NCBI RefSeq assembly: GCF_014646155.1
Contig: NZ_BMMX01000022.1
Span: 16,804 to 80,803, forward strand
Length of the DNA stretch: 64,000 bases
Direction of reading: 5' to 3'
From: Mangrovihabitans endophyticus
GTDB taxonomy: Bacteria; Actinomycetota; Actinomycetes; Mycobacteriales; Micromonosporaceae
In this document: piece after piece, positions 49,891-59,399 of the stretch
How positions within the stretch are numbered: the first letter of the stretch is position 1
Layout of the letters: every line of letters begins with the position of its first letter
Program-made: the position numbers and the translations under genes
The notes under the pieces: generated by a model
Seen by the model: only the letters and a program-made list of their open reading frames with translations
Database searches by the model: none
Told to the model about the DNA's origin: nothing

Positions 49891-51438
49891 TCAGGTCAGG
49901 TCGCGCTTGAGGACCTTACCGGTGGCGGTCATCGGCAGGCTGTCCACGAAGGTCACCGTCCGCGGGTACTTGTACGCCGCCATCTGCTCGCGGCACCACG
50001 CCACCAGCTCCTGCTCGGTGACGGTGGCCTCCGGGGTGCGGATCACGTACGCCGCCACCTCCTCGCCGTGCTGCGGATGCGCGACGCCGACGACCGCGGC
50101 CAGCGAGACCGCCTCGTGCGTCATCAGCACCTCCTCGATCTCGCGCGGGTACACGTTGAATCCGCCCCGGATGATCATGTCCTTGGCGCGGTCGACGATG
50201 TAGTACCAACCGTCCTTGTCCCGGCGTCCCAGGTCCCCGGTGCGGAACCAGCCGTCGGTCATCACCTCGGCGGTGGCCTCCGGGCGGTTGTAGTAGCCGC
50301 GCATGATGTTGTGCCCACGGATCGCGATCTCCCCGATCTCGTCGGGGTTCTCCACGTCGTCGCCCTGCTCGTCGATGAGCTTGGCCTGGATGCCCCAGAT
50401 CGGGATGCCCACCGAGCCGGGGCGCGGCTCGGCGTCGGGAGCCGAGAAGGTGGCCACCGGCGAGGTCTCGGACAGCCCGTACCCCTCCAGGATGGTCACG
50501 CCCAGCCGCTCGCGGACCTGCCGGATGATCTCCACCGGCAGGCTCGACCCGCCGGACACCGCCATCCGCAGCGTGCGCGCGATGCGTGCCACGTCCACGT
50601 CGTCGGTGAGGGCGTTGAGCAGGCCCCAATACATGGTGGGCACCCCGGCGAAGAAGGTCACGTTCTCCTGCTCCAGCAGCTTCACCGCGCCGGCCGGGTC
50701 GAACCGCGGCTGCAGCACCAGCGTCGACGCGGTGGCGAACCCGGCGTTCATGTTCACCGTCGAACCGAACGAGTGGAACAACGGCAGCACCAGCAGATGC
50801 GTGTCCACCCCCGGCTCGGTGCGGAACAAGCGGTTGCAGGTCAGCGCGTTGAGCACCAGGTTGGCGTGGGACAGTTCGGCGCCCTTGGCCTGGCCGGTGG
50901 TGCCGGAGGTGTAGAGGATGACCGCCGGGTCGGTCTCGGCTCCCGAGCGGGTCGCGAAGGTGCCCGGCTGCCCGGCCAGCGCCCGGCCCAGCGTCTCGGC
51001 GCCCTCGATCGGCGCGGGCGCCGCCGGGTCCGCGGTGATCAGGAAGAACTGCTCGCAGCGCTCGGCCTGGTCGAACCCCTTCTTGCCCTCGGCGCCCATC
51101 GGCAGCTCCGGCGTGCCCTCGAAGCAGAGATAGGCGCGGGCCTGCGAGTCGTTCAGGTGGTAGGCCACCTCGCGGCCCTTGAGCAGCACGTTCAGCGGGA
51201 CGACGACCGCGCCGGTCTTGAGGATGCCGTAGTAGGCGATCGGGAACCAGGGCAGGTTGGGGCAGGACAGGGCCACCTTGTCGCCGGGCTGGACGCCCCG
51301 CGCGACCAGGAGGTTCGCCACCTGGTTGGCGGCCGCGTCGACCTGCGCGTAGGTCATCCGTTGCGCGCCGAGCACGACCGCGTCGCGGGCCGGGTAGTTG
51401 CGGGCGCTGTCCTCGAGCAGGATCGACAGGTTGAGCAT
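49891..51438 (-). CDS. Long-chain fatty-acid--CoA ligase
   Basis: A 515-residue adenylate-forming enzyme that activates a carboxylic acid with ATP and CoA. The AMP-binding motif is VILYTSGTTGQAKGAELSH (near residue 170). Other core motifs are ILEGYGLSETSPVATF, WFRTGDLGRRDKDGWYYIVD and RGGFNVYPREIEEVLMTHE, and the catalytic Lys is in MTATGKVLKRDL. Medium- to long-chain fatty acids are the usual substrates. The gene stands alone; it is convergent with the IMPase and 45 bases from the ABC permease. Confidence 0.92.
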   Translation of the reverse strand: MLNLSILLEDSARNYPARDAVVLGAQRMTYAQVDAAANQVANLLVARGVQPGDKVALSCPNLPWFPIAYYGILKTGAVVVPLNVLLKGREVAYHLNDSQARAYLCFEGTPELPMGAEGKKGFDQAERCEQFFLITADPAAPAPIEGAETLGRALAGQPGTFATRSGAETDPAVILYTSGTTGQAKGAELSHANLVLNALTCNRLFRTEPGVDTHLLVLPLFHSFGSTVNMNAGFATASTLVLQPRFDPAGAVKLLEQENVTFFAGVPTMYWGLLNALTDDVDVARIARTLRMAVSGGSSLPVEIIRQVRERLGVTILEGYGLSETSPVATFSAPDAEPRPGSVGIPIWGIQAKLIDEQGDDVENPDEIGEIAIRGHNIMRGYYNRPEATAEVMTDGWFRTGDLGRRDKDGWYYIVDRAKDMIIRGGFNVYPREIEEVLMTHEAVSLAAVVGVAHPQHGEEVAAYVIRTPEATVTEQELVAWCREQMAAYKYPRTVTFVDSLPMTATGKVLKRDLT

Positions 51439-51483
51439 GCTTCTCCCTCGGGTGTGTTCTGCGTCTCATTCCAGCATGCCAGC

Positions 51484-53877
51484 TCACCTGCCGGAACCCG
51501 CCGTCTCGGCGCGCACCAGCCGCGGCGTGACGCTTGCGAGCGTTGCGGCCACCGCACACACCAGCGCCACCAGACTCGCGGCGCCCCACGGCACCACCAG
51601 GGGAACGGCGCGCTGCAGCTCGGCGGCCACCGCGTCGCGCACCCCCGTGAGCGCGACCGCGGCTACCACCGCCCCGAGGAGCGTCCCGGCGACCACGGCC
51701 AGCAGCGCCTCCGCCACGGCGACCAGTTTCGCCTGGCCGGCGGCGGCGCCGGCCAGGCGAAGCGTGCGGAACTCCGCCCGCCGGCCCGCGGTGGACATAG
51801 CCATCGTGTTGGCCACGGCCAGCACGGCGTACCCGGCGGTCAGCCCGAGCAACACCCACAGGAACAGCCGCACCAGGCGGCCCTCCGCGTCGATGTCGAT
51901 CTGCACGTACGCGCGAGCGGACATCGTCCGCGCGCCGGTGGCCGGAACCGGGGCGCCGTCCAGCAGCACCACCGGCGTCAGAGCCACCGGGTCGTGCTCG
52001 CGGACCAGGGCGCGGGGCAGGCAAAGTCCGGCCGGGGCGTCCCGGGTCACCGCGCGTACCGGCACCCTCGCGGCGGTGCCGTCCGCCCACCACAGCCGCA
52101 CGTCGTCGCCGCGGCGCAGGCCGAGCCGGGCGGCCGTGGCCGGCGTCAGCACCGCCCCGCGGTCCGGCCCGTCCACCCCGGCAGCGTCCAGACCCTCGGT
52201 GGCGCCGCCGTGCCCGACCAGCACCCGGGTGGGCAGGGCGGAGCGGCCGGGCTGACCACGCACCGCTGCCGCAGCAAGGCCGGGCGCGCCGTCCGGCGCG
52301 AGCACGAGGGCGGCGGGAATGTCCGCGGCCCGGTCGGTGCCCTCGACCCCCTCGATGGTGGCCACCATGCCGGTGAGCAGCACCGTGAACGCCACCGCGA
52401 GCAGAGCCGGGGCGGCCGTGGCGGCGGTGCGGCGGGCGGCGGTCCGGGTGCCCTCACGCACCAGCAGCGCCGTCGCGGACCGGCGCACCGGCCACGTCAC
52501 CGCCCGCACCAACGGGCCGATCAGCACCGGCGCGAGGAGCGCGGCGGCGCCGATCAGCAGCATCGCCGCGCCGGTGCCGGCCGTCGTCCGCTGGGTCAGC
52601 GGCACCCGGGGCAGCAGCGCCAGCAGGACCGTCCCGCCGACGGCGCCCAGCACCCCGGCCAGCCACCGTGCCGGAGTCATGGCGCGGCGTTCCGCGGCCG
52701 TTTCCCGCAGCGCCTCCAGCGGCGGGACGCGGCTGGACCGCCACGCCGCCACGACCGCACCGGCCAGCGCGACCACGACCCCCAGGATGTACGCGGCGGC
52801 CCAGGCCACCGGCTGCGCGGTGACCGTGAAGCCGGCCGGCTCCAGCCCGGCGCGGACCAGTGGCCCGGCCAGCAGGGGCGCGGCCAGCGCACCGGCCGGC
52901 ACACCGGTGAGGCCCGCCGCCGCGCCCACCACCAGGGTCTCCGCCACCATGGTGCGGCGCACCTGACCGGGTGTGGCGCCGACAGCGCGCAGCAGGCCGG
53001 TCTCCCGCCGTCGCTGCGCGGCGCCGAGCCCGCAGGTGGCCGCGACCACGAACACCGTCACGAATACGCTCAGCGACACCATCGCGATGAGAAGCTGCGC
53101 GCCCAGCCAGCGGACCCGGCTCACCGCGTCCGGTTCCAGCGCACCGCGATCCGAGCCGGCGAGCACCGTGCCACGGTCACCCACCACGCGGCGGACCGAC
53201 TGCGCCACCGCGGCGGGGTCGCCGTCGACGAGCAGGCCGATCACCCGCACCCCGGAGGACCGGCGCAGGGCGTCGTCGGCGGGAACGTACCAGCCGGGGC
53301 CGTCCGCCGTGCCGGTCACCGTCCACGTCTGCGGTCCGTCGGCGGTGAGCACCCGCACCGTCTCACCCGGAACCACAAGGTCGCCCGGGGAGGCGCCGCC
53401 GTGGCACGGTTCCGCGCCCTGGCATGCCGGGTCGCCGGCGACCACTTCGCCGCGGCGGACCGGCGGCCGGCCCGCGGTGAGCCGGTAGCCGCCGAGCGCC
53501 GCCGCCGGCCAGGAGTGTCCGTCGCGCAAGGACGCCTCGGCGTCACCGGCCGGCCGCCCGGCGGCGATGCGTTGCACATAGAACACCGGGTCCGCGACGG
53601 CAGCCCGGACGCCCGGCACGGCGCGCAGGCCCGAGGCGATCCGGACCGCCTCGGGCGTGGTCCACGATCGGTACTCCGGGTTCCCGTACTCGTCCTGGCC
53701 CACCGACGGGCTGTGCACCGCGACGGTGCTCGCGTCGTACCGGTCCGGCGCCTGGGGGCGGGAACTGGCCGCCAGCGATCCGGCGCCGCTGACCAGGGCG
53801 ACCCCGGCGGCGATCGCGACGAAGGTCCCGGCGAACGCGGCCCGCCGGTGCCGCACGGTCTGCCAGGCGAGTCTCAT
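51484..53877 (-). CDS. ABC transporter permease, FtsX-like
   Basis: A 797-residue membrane protein with two FtsX/MacB-type modules. An N-terminal membrane helix (FAGTFVAIAAGVALVSGAG) is followed by an extracytoplasmic domain (residues 35-255), then three helices (LLIAMVSLSVFVTVFVVAAT and on), and a second set with the same order after residue 430. The FtsX signature GLLRAVGATPGQVRRTMVAE lies between helices. It overlaps the ATPase gene by four bases (ATGA). The pair probably moves a hydrophobic or antimicrobial compound, or acts in a peptide-sensing relay with the divergent two-component system. Confidence 0.9.
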   Translation of the reverse strand: MRLAWQTVRHRRAAFAGTFVAIAAGVALVSGAGSLAASSRPQAPDRYDASTVAVHSPSVGQDEYGNPEYRSWTTPEAVRIASGLRAVPGVRAAVADPVFYVQRIAAGRPAGDAEASLRDGHSWPAAALGGYRLTAGRPPVRRGEVVAGDPACQGAEPCHGGASPGDLVVPGETVRVLTADGPQTWTVTGTADGPGWYVPADDALRRSSGVRVIGLLVDGDPAAVAQSVRRVVGDRGTVLAGSDRGALEPDAVSRVRWLGAQLLIAMVSLSVFVTVFVVAATCGLGAAQRRRETGLLRAVGATPGQVRRTMVAETLVVGAAAGLTGVPAGALAAPLLAGPLVRAGLEPAGFTVTAQPVAWAAAYILGVVVALAGAVVAAWRSSRVPPLEALRETAAERRAMTPARWLAGVLGAVGGTVLLALLPRVPLTQRTTAGTGAAMLLIGAAALLAPVLIGPLVRAVTWPVRRSATALLVREGTRTAARRTAATAAPALLAVAFTVLLTGMVATIEGVEGTDRAADIPAALVLAPDGAPGLAAAAVRGQPGRSALPTRVLVGHGGATEGLDAAGVDGPDRGAVLTPATAARLGLRRGDDVRLWWADGTAARVPVRAVTRDAPAGLCLPRALVREHDPVALTPVVLLDGAPVPATGARTMSARAYVQIDIDAEGRLVRLFLWVLLGLTAGYAVLAVANTMAMSTAGRRAEFRTLRLAGAAAGQAKLVAVAEALLAVVAGTLLGAVVAAVALTGVRDAVAAELQRAVPLVVPWGAASLVALVCAVAATLASVTPRLVRAETAGSGR

Positions 53878-54644
53878 CGCCGAGCCTCGCCGAGCGAACT
53901 GGTCTCCTCCAGCGCCGCCGTGCGCATCGCGATCTCTCGCGTCCCGGCCGGTCCGCTGAGCGCGTCCACGATCCGGCCGTCGCCCAGCCACACCACCCGG
54001 TCGGCGTGCGCCGCGGCGAACGGATCATGGGTCACCATGACCACGGTCCGCGCGCGCCGGTTCACGGCGGCCCGCAACAGGGCGAGCACCTCCCGGCCGG
54101 AAGCCGCGTCCAAGGCGCCGGTCGGCTCGTCGGCGAACAGCACCGCGGGCCTGGTGAACAGCGCCCGCGCGATCGCCACCCGCTGCTGCTCGCCGCCGGA
54201 CAGCTCGGCGGGCCGGTGCCCGGCCCGGTCCGCCAGCCCGACCTCGTCCAGCGCCGCGGTGACCTCGGCGGGCACCACACGGCGGCGGGCCAGCAGCCGG
54301 GGCAGTGCGACGTTCTGCGCCGCGGTCAGCGCCGGCAGCAGGTTGAACGCCTGGAACACGAACCCGACCCGGTCCCGGCGCAGCACGGTCAGCCGCCGCT
54401 GGGAGAGCCCGGCCAGGCGCACCCCGTCGATCACCACCTCGCCGGAGGTGAGCCGGTCCAGGCCGGCCGCGCAGTGCAGCAGGGTGGACTTGCCGGAGCC
54501 GGACGGTCCCATCACCGCGACGAACTCGGCCGCCGCCGCCGTGAGATCCACCCCGGCCAGCGCGGTCACCGCCCGGCGCCCGACGCTGTACGTTCGGGTG
54601 GCGGCGCGCAGTTCCACCGCGAAGCCGTTCTTGGTCATCGTCAT
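53874..54644 (-). CDS. ABC transporter ATP-binding protein (MacB/LolD type)
   Basis: A 256-residue ATPase. Walker A is VMGPSGSGKSTLLHCAAGLD, the signature is ELSGGEQQRVAIARAL, Walker B is VLFADEPTGALD, and the switch His is in VVMVTHDPFAAAH. This order and the LolD/MacB-like signature pair it with FtsX-type permeases. The ATG at 54644 follows GGGTGGG. The gene shares its stop with the permease start and lies 112 bases from the divergent histidine kinase, a layout seen in stress-sensing transport systems. Confidence 0.93.
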   Translation of the reverse strand: MTMTKNGFAVELRAATRTYSVGRRAVTALAGVDLTAAAAEFVAVMGPSGSGKSTLLHCAAGLDRLTSGEVVIDGVRLAGLSQRRLTVLRRDRVGFVFQAFNLLPALTAAQNVALPRLLARRRVVPAEVTAALDEVGLADRAGHRPAELSGGEQQRVAIARALFTRPAVLFADEPTGALDAASGREVLALLRAAVNRRARTVVMVTHDPFAAAHADRVVWLGDGRIVDALSGPAGTREIAMRTAALEETSSLGEARR

Positions 54645-54756
54645 GGGCCCACCCCATCGGACAAGCGGGACCAGAACACGGGTGCGCGATGGAGTCCGCA
54701 AGGTAGAGCCCGCACTACCGCGCTTCTCGGGTGCCCGGCGGTACCGTCCATGGGTC

Positions 54757-55995
54757 ATGGCACCCCGCAACGCCCTGGAAGCGCTGTCCCTGCGGCCGAC
54801 CAGCCTCCTGTGCTCCGCGTGGCCGTGGCGGTCGGTGGCCTATCTGGCCGGCGGGGCCCTGCTCGGCTCGGGGACGATGCTCGTGGCCGGCGCGCTGCTG
54901 GTCGCCGGTCTGGCGCTGACGCTTGTCGTCGTCGGAGTGGTGCTGCTGCTGGCCACGGTGCTGTCCGGTGTCCTGGTCGCCCGGGTGGAGCGCGCCCGGA
55001 TGCGCCTGGTCGACGCCGACGTGCTGCCCGACCCGCACCGCCGTCCCGCGCGGCCGGGTCTGCTCGGGTGGCTGACCACCCGGCTGCGGGAGCAGGTCAC
55101 CTGGCGGGAACTCGGCTACGCGACGTTGTCCGCCTTGCTCTTCTGGTGGATGGACGCGGCGGTGGTGATCGCCGCCGTGCTGCTGCCGCTGGCGGTGACC
55201 GGCGCGCCGCTGTACATCCGCGACGAGCCGTTGGGACATACCGTGCTGATGGCGTTCGGCGGCCCCCCGTTCGCGGTCCTCATGGCCTATCCGGCAACGG
55301 CCTGGGCCGGAGCCCGCGCGGCGATGACCCGGGCGATCCTCGCCCCGCGCGCTGCGGACGCCGACGCCCGGCTGGTCGAGGTGACCCGGTCCCGGGCACG
55401 GCTGGCGGACGCGTTCGAGGTGGAACGCCGGCGGATCGAACGTGACCTGCACGACGGCGCGCAGCAACGCCTGGTCGCGCTCAGCATGCATCTGGGCCTG
55501 GCCCGGCTCACCGTTCCCGCTGGTGCACCTGCGGCCCCCCACGTGGCCGCCGCCCAGGACCTGGCCCGTCAGGCGCTGACCGAGCTGCGTGAGCTGATCC
55601 GCGGCGTGCACCCCAAGGTGCTGACCGATCGGGGGCTCGCCGCCGCGGTGGACGATGTCGCCGCCACCTCCGCGGTCCCCGTGACACGGCACGTCCGGCT
55701 GCCTCGCCGGTTGCCCGCCCCGGTGGAGGTCACCGCCTACTTCGTGGTCGTCGAGGCGCTGGCCAACGTGGCCCGGCACAGCGGCGCGGCCCGGGCAGCG
55801 GTGTCCGCGTACGAAGCCGAGGGGAGGCTCGTGCTGGACGTGCGTGACGACGGTCGCGGCGGCGCCGATCCCGGCCGGGGGAGCGGACTGATCGGGCTCG
55901 CCGACCGGGTGGCGGTGGTGGGCGGCACGCTGGCGCTGTCCAGTCCGCACGGCGGGCCCACCCTGGTGCATGTGGAGATCCCGTGCGAGTCGTGA
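54757..55995 (+). CDS. Sensor histidine kinase, NarL/DesK type
   Basis: A 412-residue membrane kinase. Helices lie at about residues 25-70 and 120-190 (YLAGGALLGSGTMLVAGALL and VVIAAVLLPLAVTGAPLYI). The dimerisation and phospho-acceptor domain has FEVERRRIERDLHDGAQQR with the His near residue 231. The ATPase domain (HATPase_c) includes VVVEALANVARHSGAARAA and VRDDGRGGADPGRGSGLIGL. It has no long extracellular sensor, so it may respond to membrane state or to the neighbouring ABC exporter. The response-regulator gene overlaps its end by 13 bases. Confidence 0.92.
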   Translation: MAPRNALEALSLRPTSLLCSAWPWRSVAYLAGGALLGSGTMLVAGALLVAGLALTLVVVGVVLLLATVLSGVLVARVERARMRLVDADVLPDPHRRPARPGLLGWLTTRLREQVTWRELGYATLSALLFWWMDAAVVIAAVLLPLAVTGAPLYIRDEPLGHTVLMAFGGPPFAVLMAYPATAWAGARAAMTRAILAPRAADADARLVEVTRSRARLADAFEVERRRIERDLHDGAQQRLVALSMHLGLARLTVPAGAPAAPHVAAAQDLARQALTELRELIRGVHPKVLTDRGLAAAVDDVAATSAVPVTRHVRLPRRLPAPVEVTAYFVVVEALANVARHSGAARAAVSAYEAEGRLVLDVRDDGRGGADPGRGSGLIGLADRVAVVGGTLALSSPHGGPTLVHVEIPCES

Positions 55996-56627
55996 TCGCC
56001 GAGGACGGCGTGATCGTGCGCGAAGGCATCGCCGCGATGCTGCGCCACTTCGGGCACCAGGTGGCCGCGGCGGTGGGCGACGCCCCGGGACTGCACGCGG
56101 CGGTCGCCCGGCACCGGCCCGACGCCGTGGTCACCGACGTGCGGATGCCACCCGGCTACGCCGACGAGGGCCTGCGCGCGGCGATCGAGCTGCGCGCCGC
56201 CGATCCCCGGCTCCCGGTGCTGGTGCTCAGCCAGTACGTGCAGCACACGTACGCGGTGGAGCTGCTGGAGGCGACGCCCACGGCGGGGGTCGGCTACCTG
56301 CTGAAGGACCGGGTCGGTGAGGTGACGGATTTCGTGGACGCGCTGGAGCGGGTGGCGGCCGGGCACACCGTGGTCGACCCGGAGGTGATCCGCCAGTTGC
56401 TCAGCCTGCGCCGCGACCCGCTGCGCCGGCTGACCCCGCGCGAGCACGAGGTGCTGGCGCTGATGGCCGAGGGCCGCTCCAACACGGCCATCGCCCGCAC
56501 CCTGGTGGTCACCGAGGCGGCAGTCGCCAAGCACATCGGCAACGTGCTGGCGAAACTGGACCTGCCGCCGGACGGCGACGACCACCGGCGGGTGCGGGCG
56601 GTGCTGGCGTATTTGCGCGAGGCCTGA
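55983..56627 (+). CDS. Response regulator with LuxR-type HTH
   Basis: A 214-residue NarL-family regulator. The receiver starts VRVVIAEDGVIVREGIAAML, the phospho-acceptor Asp is in DAVVTDVRMPPG, and the Lys of the receiver is in GVGYLLKDRVGEV. The HTH is RRLTPREHEVLALMAEGRSN and following TAIARTLVVTEAAVAKHIGN. GTG at 55983 lies inside the end of the kinase gene. Together with the kinase it probably controls the divergent ABC exporter. Confidence 0.95.
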   Translation: MRVVIAEDGVIVREGIAAMLRHFGHQVAAAVGDAPGLHAAVARHRPDAVVTDVRMPPGYADEGLRAAIELRAADPRLPVLVLSQYVQHTYAVELLEATPTAGVGYLLKDRVGEVTDFVDALERVAAGHTVVDPEVIRQLLSLRRDPLRRLTPREHEVLALMAEGRSNTAIARTLVVTEAAVAKHIGNVLAKLDLPPDGDDHRRVRAVLAYLREA

Positions 56628-56648
56628 GTGCCGGGCGGACGGCCCGTG

Positions 56649-56830
56649 TCAGGGCAGCTCAGCGCCGCCCGCCCAGTCGTGGCAGTCCCCGCCGGTGAAC
56701 GTCGCGCCGTCGCCGTCCGCCCCGACCACCCCGACCTGCCGCTGGTCGATCGGGCCGGTGTCCGCCGCAAGCAGAGCGGCGACCACTGCGGTGGCCGGCA
56801 CGCCGGTGCCGAGCAGGGCCGGTAGCGGCG
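56649..56830 (-). pseudogene. DUF1028 gene remnant
   Basis: Read on the minus strand, this stretch gives about 58 residues: LPALLGTGVPATAVVAALLA, then ADTGPIDQRQVGVVGADGDG, then ATFTGGDCHDWAGG and a stop. The order (AxxVVxxLLAAD, DxRQxGVV, ATFTGxxCxxWAGG) is the middle of DUF1028 proteins, an Ntn-hydrolase-like family. The N-terminal part with the conserved FSIVARD-like start is absent, and no start codon with a ribosome site lies upstream. The part after WAGG is also missing, so both ends are lost. It is unconnected to the flanking genes and looks like a decayed gene. Confidence 0.6.
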
Positions 56831-56901
56831 TGCGGGACCGCGCACCGGACGGGCCACGCGCACCATCTGCAGATCGCGCGGCCCTGTTCGTAACGTGTGA
56901 G

Positions 56902-58113
56902 GTGCAGACTGCACAAGTGGAGTGGTTGCCCGTCGCCCAGGATGCCGCGGTCGGCGCCGCGCCGGTCGCGGTGCAGGCGGCCGGCGTGCCGCTGGTGGTG
57001 CTGCGGCCGGTGCCCGGCGGGCCGCCGGTGGTGTTCGCCGACCGCTGCCCGCACCGGCTGGTGCCGTTGTCCGCGGCCGTCGCCGACGGCGGCCGGCTGC
57101 GCTGCGCCTACCACGGCTGGGAGTTCGACGGCTCCGGCGCCTGCGTCGCGGTGCCCTCACAGACGGGCGCCCCGCCACCACGCGCCAGCCTGCCGGCCGG
57201 TCCGCGGGTGCGGGTGGCCGGCGGCACCGTGTTCGTCAGCGCCGCCGACGTGGCGGGCCTCCCGAGCGACCCCGGCGACCTGCTCACCAACGCCGAGCCC
57301 GCGCTGCGCCGGGCCTGGCATCCGGTCGCCCTGACCAGCGAGGTGCCCTGCGAGGTCACGCTGCTCGGCGAGACCTACCGGGTGGCCGTCGGCGGGGTGA
57401 CGCCCCGGCCGTACGGCGTGCGGCACCGGTGGGGGCTGGTGTGGATCGCGCCGCGGGAACCGGTGACCGATCTGTTCGACGACCCGGACGGCGACGACGC
57501 GGCGTACACCGGCGCCTGGCTCCCGCCGGTGCGCACCCCGGCCAGCGCGGGCGTGGTGGCGGACAACTTCCTGGACGTGGCGCACTTCCCGTTCGTGCAC
57601 GCGGGAACGTTCGGCGCGGCCGAGGCGAAGCTCGTCGAGCCGTACCCGGTGACGGCCGAGCCGCTGGGCTGCCGCAGCGTGCAGGAACAATGGTTCGACA
57701 ACCCGCAGGACCCGGCGGTGACGGCCGGGCGGCGCCCGCTGCGCCAGCGCCGCCGCGCCACGTACGTGCACCGGGCGCCGTTCCAGCTCATGCTGCGCCT
57801 GGCGGAACTGGACGCGGGCGCGGTCAAGACGATCCTGTTCTTCGCCCAGCCGGAACACCGCGACAGCACCCGGATCTACACGAAGATGCTGCTGCACGGC
57901 ATCGGCGGGGTGCGCGACCCGGCCCCGGACGTGGTGGCCCGGGAGGTGGCCTTCGAGGAAGCGGTGCTGGCCGAGGATCTGCGGCTGCAGCGGGCGATGC
58001 GGTTGCCGGGGCTGCCGCTGAGGCCGCGGGACGAGTTGCACGTCCGCGCGGACCGGCTGGGCGTGGCGCTGCGGCGTGCGCTGACCGCGTTCCTGGCGGA
58101 GGCCCGCTCATGA
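56902..58113 (+). CDS. Rieske non-heme iron oxygenase
   Basis: A 403-residue oxygenase alpha subunit. The Rieske [2Fe-2S] ligands are in FADRCPHRLVPLSAAV (CxH) and RLRCAYHGWEFDGSGAC (CxxH), near residues 50-75. The mononuclear iron triad is in VVADNFLDVAHFPFVHAGTF (Asp, two His) with the last Asp in VLAEDLRLQRAM. It resembles phenoxy/vanillate-type single-component oxygenases that demethylate or hydroxylate small rings. No dedicated reductase is adjacent. Start GTG at 56902; GTG at 56917 is an alternative. It overlaps the deaminase gene by four bases. Confidence 0.9.
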   Translation: MQTAQVEWLPVAQDAAVGAAPVAVQAAGVPLVVLRPVPGGPPVVFADRCPHRLVPLSAAVADGGRLRCAYHGWEFDGSGACVAVPSQTGAPPPRASLPAGPRVRVAGGTVFVSAADVAGLPSDPGDLLTNAEPALRRAWHPVALTSEVPCEVTLLGETYRVAVGGVTPRPYGVRHRWGLVWIAPREPVTDLFDDPDGDDAAYTGAWLPPVRTPASAGVVADNFLDVAHFPFVHAGTFGAAEAKLVEPYPVTAEPLGCRSVQEQWFDNPQDPAVTAGRRPLRQRRRATYVHRAPFQLMLRLAELDAGAVKTILFFAQPEHRDSTRIYTKMLLHGIGGVRDPAPDVVAREVAFEEAVLAEDLRLQRAMRLPGLPLRPRDELHVRADRLGVALRRALTAFLAEARS

Positions 58114-59375
58114 TCGACCTGCTGCTGCGTGACGCGCTGGTGCGGGAGCCGGGCCGGGACGCCGGCCGGCGCCGCGACATCGGCGTGCACGACGGCCGCA
58201 TCGTGGCGCCCGGACCGGCGCGGCAGACTCGCGACCTGGACGGCCGGTTGGTGACGCCGCCGCTGGTGGAACCGCACCTGCACCTGGACGCGGTGCTGAC
58301 CGCGGGGCAGCCGCGGCACAACGTGTCCGGGTCGCTGTTCGAGGGCATCGCCATCTGGGCGCAACGCGTGGCCACGCTGACCGAGGCGGACGTGCGGCAC
58401 CGGGCGCTGACCGTGCTGCGCTGGCAACTGGCCTGCGGCGTGCAGCACGTGCGCAGCCACGTCGACGTGTGCGACCCGGACCTGCGGGCGCTGCGCGCGC
58501 TGATCGAGGTGCGCGACGAGGTCCGCGGCATGATCGACCTGCAACTGGTGGCCTTCCCGCAGCAGGGCATCCTGTCCTTCGACGGCGGCGCGGACCTGAT
58601 GCGCAAGGCGGTCGAACTGGGCGTCGACGCGGTCGGTGCGATCCCGCACTACGAGCTGACCCGCGAGGACGGCGTGGAGTCGGTGCGCTTCGCCATGGCC
58701 CTGGCGCAGGAGCACGGGCTGCGGGTGGACATCCACTGCGACGAGACCGACGACGAGCATTCCCGCTTCGTCGAGACGATGGCCGCCGAGACGATCCGCC
58801 GGGGCATGTCCGGCCGGGTGACGGCCAGCCACACCACGGCCATGCACTCCTACAACGCGGCGTACGCGTCCCGCCTGATCGCCAACATCGCCCGCGCGGG
58901 CCTGCACATGGTCACCAACCCGCTGGACAACGCGGTGCTGCAGGGAAGGTTCGACGCCGGTCCGGTACGCCGTGGGCACACCCGCGTGCGGGAGTTGCTG
59001 GACGCCGGCGTGAACGTCGCGATCGGGCACGACTCGGTCATGGACCCGTGGTACCCGCTGGGCCACGGCGATCCGGTGCAGGCCGCGTTCGTGCTCGCCC
59101 ATCTGGGCCACATGAGCGGCGACGCGCACCTGCGCACCCTCATCGACATGATCACCGCCGCGCCCGCCGCCGCCCTCGGCGTGGCCGGCTATGGGCTTGA
59201 CGTCGGTTCACCCGCCGATCTGGTCGTGTTCGACGCCAGGTCCGAGGCCGAGGCCCTGCGCCTGCAGGCGCCCCGGTTGCTGGTGCTGCGGGCGGGCATG
59301 GTGGTTGCCGCCACCGAGCCCGCCCGCAGCGTCGTGACCTGGCACGGCGAGCCTATGGATGTGGACTTCCGGTAG
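58110..59375 (+). CDS. Cytosine deaminase-like amidohydrolase
   Basis: A 421-residue TIM-barrel metal hydrolase, close in length to E. coli CodA (427). Metal ligands are His56 and His58 in VEPHLHLDAVL, the mid-barrel His in DIHCDETDDEHSRF, and the Asp in IGHDSVMDPWYPLG; these segments follow CodA almost exactly. It would deaminate cytosine or a related pyrimidine or creatinine-like ring. Overlap with the Rieske gene (ATGA) shows joint translation. The convergent NCS1 permease ends 24 bases away and may bring in the same substrate. Confidence 0.88.
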   Translation: MIDLLLRDALVREPGRDAGRRRDIGVHDGRIVAPGPARQTRDLDGRLVTPPLVEPHLHLDAVLTAGQPRHNVSGSLFEGIAIWAQRVATLTEADVRHRALTVLRWQLACGVQHVRSHVDVCDPDLRALRALIEVRDEVRGMIDLQLVAFPQQGILSFDGGADLMRKAVELGVDAVGAIPHYELTREDGVESVRFAMALAQEHGLRVDIHCDETDDEHSRFVETMAAETIRRGMSGRVTASHTTAMHSYNAAYASRLIANIARAGLHMVTNPLDNAVLQGRFDAGPVRRGHTRVRELLDAGVNVAIGHDSVMDPWYPLGHGDPVQAAFVLAHLGHMSGDAHLRTLIDMITAAPAAALGVAGYGLDVGSPADLVVFDARSEAEALRLQAPRLLVLRAGMVVAATEPARSVVTWHGEPMDVDFR

Positions 59376-59399
59376 CCCGCCGGCGGTCCGCCCGCTCGC

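Noticed and set aside
50068..54756. A very long plus-strand open frame antisense to the acyl-CoA ligase and ABC genes, joined to the histidine kinase
   Set aside because: It is a by-product of high GC. The minus strand codes recognised families with all motifs, while the long frame is Arg/Gly/Pro-rich without domains. The kinase starts at 54757.
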